DNA from: Serpentinimonas sp.
GTDB taxonomy: Bacteria; Pseudomonadota; Gammaproteobacteria; Burkholderiales; Burkholderiaceae_C
Length of the DNA: 8,312 bases
NCBI GenBank assembly: GCA_025458665.1
Contig: JALOSG010000115.1
Location: forward strand, 1 to 8,312
Reading direction: 5' to 3'
The notes below the pieces were generated by a model. The model searched no databases, was not told the DNA's origin, and worked only from the letters and a program-made list of their open reading frames with translations. Every line of letters begins with the position of its first letter. Positions within the stretch are counted from its first letter, which is position 1. The position numbers were made by a program, and so were the translations under genes. This document shows positions 1 through 7,379 of the stretch, piece after piece.

Positions 1-1680
1 TTTGCGCCGCTGGAATGGAACGGCCGCATTCTGGGCGACGGTGGGCTGGTGAACAACCTGCCGGTGGATGTGGCCCGCAGCCTGGGCGTGGACGTGGTGA
101 TTGCGGTGAACATAGGCACCCCGCTGGCCGGGCGCGACACGCTGGGCAACGTGGTGGGCGTGACGCTGCAGATGATCAACATCCTGACCGAGCAAAACGT
201 GCGCCGCAGCGTGGATTCGCTCACCCCGCGGGATTTGCTGCTCTCGCCGCCGCTGGGTACGCTCAGCTCGGCCAGCTTCGACCGCGCCGCCGAACTGGTG
301 GCACTGGGTACCCGCTATGCCGATGGGGTGACTGCATCGCTGGAGCGTTTTGCCCTGCCGCCCACGGAGTATGCGCAGTGGCGCGCGCAGCGCGAACAGG
401 CCACCGACACGCTGCTGGCGCGTCTGCCGCAGCCACTGGCCTTTGTGCGGGTGGAAGGCGTGCAAGGCAACCGGGCGGAGCGGCTGCAGCGCCAGCTGAA
501 GGTGCAGCCCGGCGACACGCTGAGTGCCGAAGCCATTGAACAAGACCTGCGGCGCCTGAACGCCAGCGAGGAACTGCTGCGGCTGGACTACCGGCTGGAG
601 CGGGTGCCCGGCACGGGCGCCGATGCGCCGGACGCCGAAGGCCTGGTGTACCTGCTGGGCGAAGACGGCCTGGAGCTGAACCAGTTCCGCCTGGGCCTGG
701 ACCTGCAGACCGACTTCCAGGGCCAGGGCGATTTCCGCCTGCGCCTGAGCCACAACCGCCGCGATTTCAACCGCAGCGGCACCCAGTGGCGCAACGAGGT
801 GGGGCTGGGCGCCACCGTGTCCATCGGCACCGAGGTGTACCAGCCGCTGGGCGCAGACCATCGCCGCTTCCTGAGCCTGTACGCCGACCACGAGCTGCGC
901 AAGATAGAGCTGTTCAGCCCCGAAGGCGACCCGCTGGCCCTGTTCCGCCGCCGTACCAGCCGAATAGGCATAGACCACGGCTGGAACCTGGGCGCGGCGG
1001 GCAGCCTGGGTGAGCTGCGGGTGGGCCTGCAAGCCTCGCGCCGGCAGTCCATCCCGGATTACATCAACCAGCCGGTGCGCGAGCAGTTCGGTCTGCTGGA
1101 GATTCCCCGCCAGCTCACCTGGACCGAGAGCGCGTTGCGCATGGCCCTGGTGACCGACCAGCTGGACTACGCCAACTTCCCGCAACAGGGCTACCGCTCG
1201 GTGGCAGAAATCCAGGTGGGCCAGCAGCGCAGCTTGAATGAGCGCAGCTCTTTCCAGCGCTGGGAGCTGAACCATACGCGGGCCCGCACGGCGGGCCGCC
1301 ACACGCTGAACACCTACCTGCGGCTGGCAGGCTCCAACGCCATTCCGCTGGGTGCCGTGGACGAATACTCGCTGGGCGGCTTCCAGCAACTCTCGGGCTA
1401 CCGCGTGGGTCAGGTGGCAGGCAACTACCTGGCGCTGGCCCGCCTTACCTATTACCGCAAGCTGGAGTTTTCTCCGGGCCTCGGGCGTGCGTGGTTTGCC
1501 GGCGCCTCGCTGGAAGCGGGCAATGCCTGGACCCGCAGCCGTGACATCCGCGTGAGCGACCTCAAGGCCGGCAGCAGCCTGTTTGTGGGCGCCGATACCG
1601 GCATAGGCCCGGTCTACATGAGCGTGGTGCACGCGCCACAGGGCTACACCGGTCTGTACTTCCTGCTAGGCCGGCCCTGA
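1..1680 (+). CDS. Patatin-like phospholipase with POTRA and Omp85-type barrel, PlpD-like (5' partial)
   Basis: The reading frame is open from base 1 and ends with TGA at 1678-1680; 559 residues are visible and the true start lies upstream. Near the left edge is the patatin DGG motif (codons 13-15, followed by LVNNLPVD), which carries the Asp of the Ser-Asp dyad; the GxSxG serine is outside the window. Around codons 148-205 is a POTRA-like stretch (FVRVEGVQGN, then a basic/hydrophobic pattern and QDLRRLNAS). From about codon 222 to the end there are alternating amphipathic strands (for example QFRLGLDLQTDF, YRVGQVAGNYLALARLTYY) typical of an Omp85/surface-antigen barrel. This order matches the type Vd secretion proteins (PlpD of Pseudomonas aeruginosa), whose lipase domain is carried to the surface by its own barrel. 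Function is inferred from that family: phospholipid or lysophospholipid hydrolysis at or outside the outer membrane. The C-terminus reads LYFLLGRP and lacks the usual last aromatic residue. Confidence 0.9.
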   Translation, partial: FAPLEWNGRILGDGGLVNNLPVDVARSLGVDVVIAVNIGTPLAGRDTLGNVVGVTLQMINILTEQNVRRSVDSLTPRDLLLSPPLGTLSSASFDRAAELVALGTRYADGVTASLERFALPPTEYAQWRAQREQATDTLLARLPQPLAFVRVEGVQGNRAERLQRQLKVQPGDTLSAEAIEQDLRRLNASEELLRLDYRLERVPGTGADAPDAEGLVYLLGEDGLELNQFRLGLDLQTDFQGQGDFRLRLSHNRRDFNRSGTQWRNEVGLGATVSIGTEVYQPLGADHRRFLSLYADHELRKIELFSPEGDPLALFRRRTSRIGIDHGWNLGAAGSLGELRVGLQASRRQSIPDYINQPVREQFGLLEIPRQLTWTESALRMALVTDQLDYANFPQQGYRSVAEIQVGQQRSLNERSSFQRWELNHTRARTAGRHTLNTYLRLAGSNAIPLGAVDEYSLGGFQQLSGYRVGQVAGNYLALARLTYYRKLEFSPGLGRAWFAGASLEAGNAWTRSRDIRVSDLKAGSSLFVGADTGIGPVYMSVVHAPQGYTGLYFLLGRP

Positions 1681-1701
1681 AGGCAGAATCCGGCTCACAC
1701 C

Positions 1702-4700
1702 ATGCTCTCTGAAAAAACCACCTTCTGGGCCCGCCGTGCAGGCTGGGCATTGCTGGGCCTGCTGGCGCTGTGGGCCTTGCTGTGGGCCGCCCTGCCCCCG
1801 CTCCTCAAGTGGCAGTTGCAAAAGCAGGGCAGCGCCGTGCTGGGCCGCACCGTCACGGTGGACCGCGTGGAATTCCAGCCCTGGAGCCTGAAGCTCACCG
1901 TCCACGGACTTCAGGTGGCCAGCGCCGCCGATGCTGCGGACACCTCCCCCCAGTTCAGCCTGCGCCGCCTGCACCTGGACGCCGAACTGCAATCGCTTTT
2001 CCGGCTGGCCCCGGTACTGGACGCCGTGGAGCTGGACGCGCCCGAGTTGCGCCTCACCCACCACGGAGAAGGCCGGTACGACATCGACGACATCGTCGCC
2101 ACGCTGAAGGCCCGCAGCGCGGCGCAGCCGGAACCCCAGGAAGCTGAAAGCCCCACGCGCTTTGCGCTGTTCAACCTGGCACTGCGCGAAGGCTCGGTGC
2201 ACTTCACCGACACCCCGCGCAATGCCGTGCACCAGCTGAAGTCGCTGGAGTTGGGCGTGCCGTTCCTGAGCAATCTCGACTCGCGGCGCGACGTACTCAC
2301 CGAACCCAGGCTGGCCTTCGAGCTCAACGGCAGCCGCTTTGATTCCACCGCCGAATCGACCCCGTTTGCCCAGACCCGCGCCACCCGAGCCACGCTGGCC
2401 ATCCCCGCACTGGATGTGGCCCCCTACCTGCCGTATTGGCCCGCCGCCTGGCCGGTGCGCCTGCAATCGGGCGTGCTGGGCATTGCGCTGAGCCTGGACT
2501 TCGAGCAGACCGATGCACCGCAGGTACGCCTGTCCGGGCAGTTGCAGGTGAGCCAGCTGCAGCTGGATGAACTGGTGCCAGGCCAGGCAGGAGCGGGGCC
2601 AGATGCCGCCGCCCTGCCCCTGTTCGCTTTGCAACGCCTGAACGTGGAGGTGACGAACGCGCAGCCACTGGCGCAAAGCGTGGCACTGAGCCAGGTGGAG
2701 GTGGTGGAGCCCACGCTGCATGTGCGGCGCAACGCGGCGGGAGAGCTGAATCTGGCGCGGATGGCGCAAGGCTTTGGCAACCAGGCCGCCCCGGCAGCCG
2801 AGGCGTCAACGCCGCCAGCGCCCTGGCAACTGACGCTGGAGCGGCTGGCACTCACGGGCGGGCAAGTGCTGTGGGAAGATGCCGCCGCGCTGCTGGCCAC
2901 GGGTGCCCCCGCCACGCTCCCGCTGCAGAACCTGCAGCTGCAAGCCAGCAACGTGCAATGGCCACCCGAGCCGGGCTTTGACTTTATGGGCAGCGCTACC
3001 CTGGCCGATGCCGCGCTGTCGCTCGATGGCCGGCTGCAAGGCAGCGCATTGAGCCTGAAAACTGCCTTGGCGGATTTCCCGCTGGCCGTGCTCCGGCCCT
3101 ACGCCGCCCTGGCTTTGCAGCCGGCGCTGGCGCAGCGCTTGCAAGGGAGCGTGTCGGCCCAGGCGCGCGTGGCGTGGAGCCTGGACAGCGCCGGACCCGG
3201 GGAAGCCGGCCAGGACGGCGCGGCAGTGGGCGGGGAGCGCCAGGTACTGCTCGACCGCTTGGACCTGCAGGACTTCGGGCTGGGCCCGGAGGCCAGCTGG
3301 CAGAGCCTTCAGGTCGCCGACACCACACTCGACCTGAACGCGGCCAGCGTGCGCGTAGGACAGATTACGCTGGAGCGCCCCAGCCTGCGTGTGACGCGCA
3401 ATGCCGACGGCCGCTTCGTGTTCGAGGACTGGCTGCGGCAGGCACCCGCACCCGCCCCCCCGCCTGATACCTCCACCGGGCAGGCAGCGCCTGCCGCACC
3501 CTGGCAAGTGACCATAGCCAGCTACCTGCTCAACGCCGGCCAGTTGCGCTGGACCGACCAGATGCCCGCTGCCAACGGCACACCGGTAGACCTGCTGGTT
3601 TCCGGGCTGCGCGTGCAGGGCTCTGGCCTGCAACCGCTGGCTGCACGCCAGGACGCCATGCCCTTGCAGTTGGAAGCCCGCGTGGCCAACCTGGGGCGTG
3701 CGGGTGCGTCAGCCGGTACCCCGGGGCGGCTTTCCTACCAGGGCACACTGCGCCTGCCCACCAGCAGCGCCGGCTTGCAAACCGCTGGCGCCCTTGTGCT
3801 GGAGCGGTTGCCCCTGCATGGGCTGGAGCCCTACTTTGGTCAGCGCCTGAACCTGGAACTGCTGCGGGCCGACGCCAGCCTGCGCGGCCAACTGGAAGTG
3901 GCCCTGCCGGCCGAAGGCCTTCAAGTGGCGCTGCGGGCCGATATGGCGCTGGAGGATTTGCGCAGCACGACCCGGGCACCGGTGGAAGATTTGCTGGACT
4001 GGCAGTCCCTGAACCTGCGCGGGGTGGAGGTGGACGTCGCGCAAGGCGCACTGGTGCGCCTGAAAGTGGCCGAGACCGTGCTGAGCGACTTCTTCGCCCG
4101 CGTCATCATCGACAGCGAAGGACGCATCAACCTGCAGAACCTGGTGCGCGCGGAAGGTGGTTCGGAAGGTGGTGCGGAAGGTGGTGCGCAGCAAGCCGCC
4201 GCGAGCGTGCCGCCTGCGCCAGCACCCGCCCCCGCCCCCGCACAGATCGAATTCGGCCCGGTGGCACTGGTCAACGGCCGGGTGTTTTTCTCCGACCGCT
4301 TCATCCAGCCCAACTACTCGGCCAACATCACGGCACTCACGGGCAACCTGACCGCGTTTTCCAGCGCCTCCCTGGCGCAGGCCGCCAGCATGTCTCTCAC
4401 GGGGCGCGTGGAAGGCAGCGGCACGCTGGAACTCACCGGCCAGCTCAACCCGCTCACGGTGCCACTGGCCCTGGATGTGCGGGCAGCGGTGCGGGAACTG
4501 GAACTGCCCCCGCTCACGCCTTACAGCGTGAAGTACGCCGGCTACGGCATCGAGCGGGGCAAGCTCAGCGTGAACGTGTCCTACCGCATCGATGCGCAGG
4601 GCCAGCTGCAGGCCAGCAACCAGATCATCCTGAATCAGCTGCGCTTTGGCGACCGCGTGCCCGACAGCACCGCGCCCAACCTACCCATCAAACTGGCGGT

Positions 4701-5487
4701 GGCGCTGCTGGCCGACCGGCAGGGCGTCATCGACATCAACCTGCCCGTGAGCGGTTCGCTCAATGACCCGGAATTCCGGCTGGGTCCCATCATTGTGCGG
4801 CTGGTGGTGAACCTGATTGGCCGCGCCATCACCGCGCCGTTCGCCCTCATTGCCAACGCGCTGGGCGGGGGCGGCAACGACCTGCAGCAGGTGGAGTTTG
4901 CCGCCGGTACCGCCAGCCTGGACGCCGCTGCCAAGGAGCGGCTGAACACCGTGGCCAAGGCCCTGCTGGACCGCCCTGCCCTGCGCCTGACCGTGCTGGG
5001 CGAAGCCAATCTGGAAGCCGAGCGCATGGCCTACCGCCGTGCCCAGCTGGACGCACAGGTGCTGGCCGAAAAGCGCCGCCAGGCTGCACGCAATGGCGCC
5101 ACACCCCAAGAGGTGAACGCCATCAACGCCGTGGGCGCCGATGAATACCCGGCGCTGCTGGAAGAGGTGTACCGCCGCGCCGACATCACCAAGCCGCGCA
5201 ACCTGGTGGGCCTGGCCAAAGACCTGCCCCAGGACGAGATGGAGGCCCTGCTGCTCGCTGCCATTCCCGCCACCGACGACCTCATGCGCGCCCTGGCGGT
5301 GCAGCGCGGCGTGGCCGTGAAAGACTACCTGGCCAGCCAGCAAGTCCCCGAGGCGCGCCTGTTCCTCGGAACCGCGGTACCCGTCTCGGCTGCACCCGCA
5401 TCGGCTACGGCGCCCACTGCCGCCCCGGCCAGCAACGCCGCCACCTCCTGGCAACCCCGTGCAGAGCTGCGGCTGGAAGCCAACTGA
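1702..5487 (+). CDS. DUF748 (AsmA-like) inner-membrane-anchored envelope protein
   Basis: This 1261-residue protein begins 21 bases after the patatin stop, so the two genes are probably co-transcribed. The N-terminus is a signal anchor: RR at 11-12, then a Trp/Leu-rich helix at about 15-35 ending PPLLKW. The rest would therefore lie in the periplasm. The body repeats two motifs four times: LxVxRxxxGxxx (near residues 116, 339, 562 and 800) and GxVxWxD (near 164, 387, 613 and 859). In each copy a Pro/Ala/Glu/Gly-rich linker separates them. This pattern, and SYRIDAQGQLQASNQIILNQ with PVSGSLNDPEF near the end, fits DUF748, which belongs with AsmA/YhdP/TamB-like proteins. That clan is linked to lipid transport between membranes and outer-membrane homeostasis; the exact job of DUF748 members is not established. 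Residues from about 1064 (VEFAAGTASLDAAAKERL) look like a degenerate OmpA-like segment, followed by a charged, possibly coiled helix and an Ala/Pro-rich tail. The start is the first ATG; only a distant AAGG (1680-1683) precedes it. Confidence 0.88.
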   Translation: MLSEKTTFWARRAGWALLGLLALWALLWAALPPLLKWQLQKQGSAVLGRTVTVDRVEFQPWSLKLTVHGLQVASAADAADTSPQFSLRRLHLDAELQSLFRLAPVLDAVELDAPELRLTHHGEGRYDIDDIVATLKARSAAQPEPQEAESPTRFALFNLALREGSVHFTDTPRNAVHQLKSLELGVPFLSNLDSRRDVLTEPRLAFELNGSRFDSTAESTPFAQTRATRATLAIPALDVAPYLPYWPAAWPVRLQSGVLGIALSLDFEQTDAPQVRLSGQLQVSQLQLDELVPGQAGAGPDAAALPLFALQRLNVEVTNAQPLAQSVALSQVEVVEPTLHVRRNAAGELNLARMAQGFGNQAAPAAEASTPPAPWQLTLERLALTGGQVLWEDAAALLATGAPATLPLQNLQLQASNVQWPPEPGFDFMGSATLADAALSLDGRLQGSALSLKTALADFPLAVLRPYAALALQPALAQRLQGSVSAQARVAWSLDSAGPGEAGQDGAAVGGERQVLLDRLDLQDFGLGPEASWQSLQVADTTLDLNAASVRVGQITLERPSLRVTRNADGRFVFEDWLRQAPAPAPPPDTSTGQAAPAAPWQVTIASYLLNAGQLRWTDQMPAANGTPVDLLVSGLRVQGSGLQPLAARQDAMPLQLEARVANLGRAGASAGTPGRLSYQGTLRLPTSSAGLQTAGALVLERLPLHGLEPYFGQRLNLELLRADASLRGQLEVALPAEGLQVALRADMALEDLRSTTRAPVEDLLDWQSLNLRGVEVDVAQGALVRLKVAETVLSDFFARVIIDSEGRINLQNLVRAEGGSEGGAEGGAQQAAASVPPAPAPAPAPAQIEFGPVALVNGRVFFSDRFIQPNYSANITALTGNLTAFSSASLAQAASMSLTGRVEGSGTLELTGQLNPLTVPLALDVRAAVRELELPPLTPYSVKYAGYGIERGKLSVNVSYRIDAQGQLQASNQIILNQLRFGDRVPDSTAPNLPIKLAVALLADRQGVIDINLPVSGSLNDPEFRLGPIIVRLVVNLIGRAITAPFALIANALGGGGNDLQQVEFAAGTASLDAAAKERLNTVAKALLDRPALRLTVLGEANLEAERMAYRRAQLDAQVLAEKRRQAARNGATPQEVNAINAVGADEYPALLEEVYRRADITKPRNLVGLAKDLPQDEMEALLLAAIPATDDLMRALAVQRGVAVKDYLASQQVPEARLFLGTAVPVSAAPASATAPTAAPASNAATSWQPRAELRLEAN
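4151..4186 (+). repeat. Three tandem 12-bp repeats inside the DUF748 gene
   Basis: The unit CGGAAGGTGGTG occurs three times head to tail, the first copy ending in T instead of G. It is in frame and codes for an EGGSEGGAEGGA linker around residues 818-829, directly before an Ala/Pro run at about 837-848. Because 12 is a multiple of 3, copy-number change by slippage would lengthen or shorten the linker without a frameshift. Confidence 0.9.
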
Positions 5488-5513
5488 AGGCCAGCATCGG
5501 CCCCGGGGTGCAT

Positions 5514-5519
5514 TAGAAT
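5514..5519 (+). promoter_or_regulatory. Possible -10 element for the tRNA-Gly gene
   Basis: TAGAAT matches the sigma-70 -10 consensus at five of six positions and lies 14 bases before the mature tRNA, which would give a leader of only about 8 bases. No recognisable -35 hexamer sits at 16-18 bases spacing, so this is a tentative call. Read-through from the DUF748 gene, which ends 46 bases before the tRNA, is the alternative. Confidence 0.4.
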
Positions 5520-5533
5520 CCGCGCTGGGTCAC

Positions 5534-5607
5534 GCGGGTGTAGTTCAATGGTAGAACGGCAGCTTCCCAAGCTTCATACGAGGGTTCGATTCCCTTCACC
5601 CGCTCCA
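5534..5607 (+). tRNA. tRNA-Gly, anticodon CCC
   Basis: A complete 74-base cloverleaf can be drawn. The acceptor stem is GCGGGTG (5534-5540) with CACCCGC (5597-5603), then discriminator T and an encoded CCA (5605-5607). The D arm is GTTC...GAAC, the anticodon loop TTCCCAA gives CCC, and the T arm is AGGGTTCGATTCCCT. It closely resembles Escherichia coli glyU. It decodes GGG codons. In the anticodon stem (GCAGC against GCTTC) the second pair is C opposite T, a mismatch. The gene stands alone between DUF748 and the convergent FG-GAP gene, and no clear terminator follows in the 37 bases before that gene's stop codon. Confidence 0.97.
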
Positions 5608-5644
5608 CACACCCATCCAGCCACTTCTGCCGCCGCACGCCGGG

Positions 5645-6622
5645 TCAAGGCATCAACCGCACCGCCGCATAGCGGCCATCGTCCAGCAGCGCACAGGCAC
5701 CGCCTGGCATAGGGGCGAGTTCCTCAATGCGGCCAGGCAAGGGCTTCACATCGCTCAGTTCCACCCAGCGGCCAGAGGCATCCCAGCGCAACGCGTGCAG
5801 CGCTCGCAGCGTCATGTCGGGCACCACGATGGTGGGGCGTTGGCCGGCCAGTTGCACCACCACCGCAAGGTCCTGCTCTACCGCGCCCATGCGGTGGTTC
5901 GACACGTCGAGCACGCGGGCATAGGGCACCAGAACGGGCGGGCGGTAGTGCAGCAGTTGCAGTTCTCCGCCTATGTGGGGGGTTCGCACCATGGCCAGGT
6001 CCAGCTGGCCATCGGCGTCGAAATCGGCCACCCCTACCGGGTTGAGCCAGCGGAACGGCGTACCGGCAAAGCTGCTGCGCGCGCGCTCCACCAGGCGGGG
6101 CGTACCCGACTGGTGGTCCACGCCCAGCACCACCAAGGATGCACCGCGAATGACATCGGCCTCTATGAGCACGATTTCTTCGCTGCCGTCGCGGTCCAGG
6201 TCAATGATGCGCGGCACCAGGTCTTCGTACACCCGGTGCAGCGGCAAAGTGAGTTCCAGCGCATGCCAGCCGCCCGACGGGGTCTTGACCACCGCGTGCA
6301 AGCTGGCCGCGTGCGACGCCGAGCCCAGCGCGCGGTGCGGGTACCGCACCGTGGGGTTGCCCAGCCAGGCCCAGGCCACATCCAGCCGCCCCGCCACGGC
6401 CTGGCTGTTGGCCAGCCGCTGGTTGGCCTGCACGGGCTGTGGAATGAGCGGCGCGGGTACGCTGGCTTCTGCCACACACGCCGAGTCCTGGGGCGCGACC
6501 ACCAAGCCCATGGCGTGTGCGCCGGTGGCTGGGGCCAGGGCATGCAGGAACACAGCACCCAGCCATGCCATGGCTGCAGGCCAACGGCGGCGTACGGGAG
6601 CGGAGTGGCGTGTTGGCGACAT
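5645..6622 (-). CDS. Secreted FG-GAP/VCBS-repeat-like protein
   Basis: A 325-residue protein reads from ATG at 6622-6620 to TGA at 5647-5645. The N-terminus has basic residues (RRR at 11-13), a hydrophobic stretch at about 16-34 and an AHA (35-37) signal-peptidase site, so it is predicted to be exported to the periplasm. Two DxDxDG loops are visible, DLDRDGSEEIVLI from 141 and DFDADGQLDLAMV from 200. They have the Ca2+-binding form found in FG-GAP/VCBS beta-propeller blades (compare integrin-like repeats). Only two clear blades are seen, so a full propeller is unproven. Cys49 and Cys310 could form a disulfide across the mature protein. It is the last gene of the BLUF-DUF1653 group, starting 54 bases after the DUF1653 stop with no obvious terminator between them. 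No strong ribosome binding site precedes the ATG, so a start at Met18 is possible but would remove the basic part of the signal peptide. No enzymatic motif was recognised. Confidence 0.78.
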   Translation of the reverse strand: MSPTRHSAPVRRRWPAAMAWLGAVFLHALAPATGAHAMGLVVAPQDSACVAEASVPAPLIPQPVQANQRLANSQAVAGRLDVAWAWLGNPTVRYPHRALGSASHAASLHAVVKTPSGGWHALELTLPLHRVYEDLVPRIIDLDRDGSEEIVLIEADVIRGASLVVLGVDHQSGTPRLVERARSSFAGTPFRWLNPVGVADFDADGQLDLAMVRTPHIGGELQLLHYRPPVLVPYARVLDVSNHRMGAVEQDLAVVVQLAGQRPTIVVPDMTLRALHALRWDASGRWVELSDVKPLPGRIEELAPMPGGACALLDDGRYAAVRLMP

Positions 6623-6676
6623 GGATATCAGTCGCCCAGGGTGGCTAAACCTTACTGCCGGGCCGGTGCAAGTGGT

Positions 6677-6922
6677 TCAAAGTGGTGTGAACCGGCGCAC
6701 AGGGCCGCTGCTGGTTTCCACCATCTCATCGAACGCACCGGCTGGCCGCATCCACAGCACATCGGTGGCATTGCCCTGCTCCGGGCGGTACAGAATGCCG
6801 GTTTCGTGTGTAGCCTCCACCAGGCAGGCGCCCTCCACGCGGTACAAACCACCCTTGTAGTGCCGCAGCCGGGCGCCAGGCTGCAGGTGCGGCGGAACCT
6901 GGAGCGCTGGCTGGTCGGTCAT
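6677..6922 (-). CDS. DUF1653 domain protein
   Basis: This 81-residue protein is almost entirely one DUF1653 domain. The family signature is visible in order: PGARLRHYKGGLYRVEG (about residues 15-31), then HETGILYRPEQGN (39-51), LWMRPAGAFDEMV (56-68) and a closing RRFTPL. DUF1653 proteins are small cytoplasmic beta-rich proteins of unknown biochemical function. The ATG overlaps the TGA of the BLUF gene as ATGA (6922-6919), so translation is probably coupled and the two products made in related amounts. That position also decides the start. No signal peptide, membrane segment or catalytic motif is evident. Confidence 0.88.
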   Translation of the reverse strand: MTDQPALQVPPHLQPGARLRHYKGGLYRVEGACLVEATHETGILYRPEQGNATDVLWMRPAGAFDEMVETSSGPVRRFTPL

Positions 6923-7371
6923 GGGGGCGTCGCTCCGGGGCCCGCTTCACCCACCAGCACACCCAGAATGCTCTGGGTCAGCTGGGCGGCCCTGGCCGGG
7001 TCTTCGCGTATGTCGGCCCACACCTCGGGCAACTGCACAGAGGCCGTCAACCCTGCCCACTGGGCCACCTGCTGGGGCGTGGCGCTGACGTAGGCCATCT
7101 CCCAGGCGGCAAACGCGGGCCGAGGCACGTCACCGGCCTGCAGCACCGCAATGGTTTCGTGGCGCAGGTCTTTGGCTATCCTGTCCATCAGGTCGAGCAC
7201 GGCGCCCCGCTCGCCCTCCAGAATCTGCAGGAAATGGCCATCGGCGTACACCAGTGCACCGGTAATGCCGTGTCCAGGGTTGCTGCTCTGGGCGTGCTCC
7301 AGCAGTTCCTCCAACTCGTCCATCTGCATGGGCGTGGACGAGACCGACGAGTAGATGAGCTGGAATGTCAT
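6919..7371 (-). CDS. BLUF-domain blue-light photoreceptor (stand-alone)
   Basis: The 150-residue protein carries a full BLUF (FAD-binding blue-light sensor) domain at residues 1-94. The flavin-site residues are visible: Tyr7 in LIYSS, Asn31 before the GITG loop (35-38), Gln49 in HFLQILEGE, and Trp90 with Met92 in AWEMAY. With Tyr, Gln and Asn all present, the hydrogen-bond switch should work. Residues 95-150 form the short cap helices of single-domain BLUF proteins; no EAL, GGDEF or other effector domain is attached, so output must go through a partner protein. The start is fixed by an in-frame TAA at 7383-7381, four codons upstream of the only suitable ATG. No Shine-Dalgarno sequence is seen. 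The next gene (DUF1653) overlaps its stop by ATGA and is the obvious candidate partner, though this is inference. Confidence 0.95.
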   Translation of the reverse strand: MTFQLIYSSVSSTPMQMDELEELLEHAQSSNPGHGITGALVYADGHFLQILEGERGAVLDLMDRIAKDLRHETIAVLQAGDVPRPAFAAWEMAYVSATPQQVAQWAGLTASVQLPEVWADIREDPARAAQLTQSILGVLVGEAGPGATPP

Positions 7372-7379
7372 GCAGCCGG

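Noticed and set aside
1666..2769. Open frame of 367 codons on the minus strand
   Set aside because: It is antisense to the end of the patatin gene and the start of the DUF748 gene, has low-complexity Gln/His/Gly composition, and shows no motif or ribosome binding site.
5501..5508. CCCCGGGG palindrome after the DUF748 gene as a terminator
   Set aside because: It has no loop and no following T-run; an 8-base GC palindrome is expected by chance in such GC-rich DNA.
5534..5644. tRNA-Gly as an integration (att) site
   Set aside because: No integrase gene, no duplicated tRNA 3' end and no change in base composition were seen next to it.
6584..6622. Twin-arginine signal in the FG-GAP protein (RRRW near the N-terminus)
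   Set aside because: The residues after the arginines do not follow the SRRxFLK pattern; an ordinary Sec signal peptide with an AHA site explains the region.
6674..6693. Six-base inverted repeat GGTTCA / TGAACC around the DUF1653 stop as a terminator
   Set aside because: The stem is short, has an 8-base loop and no T-tract on either side, so it does not support termination before the FG-GAP gene.
5795..7093. Long open frame of 432 codons on the plus strand
   Set aside because: It lies opposite three minus-strand genes with recognisable BLUF, DUF1653 and DxDxDG motifs. Its own product is His/Arg/Gln-rich with no domain, as expected of a GC-rich antisense frame.
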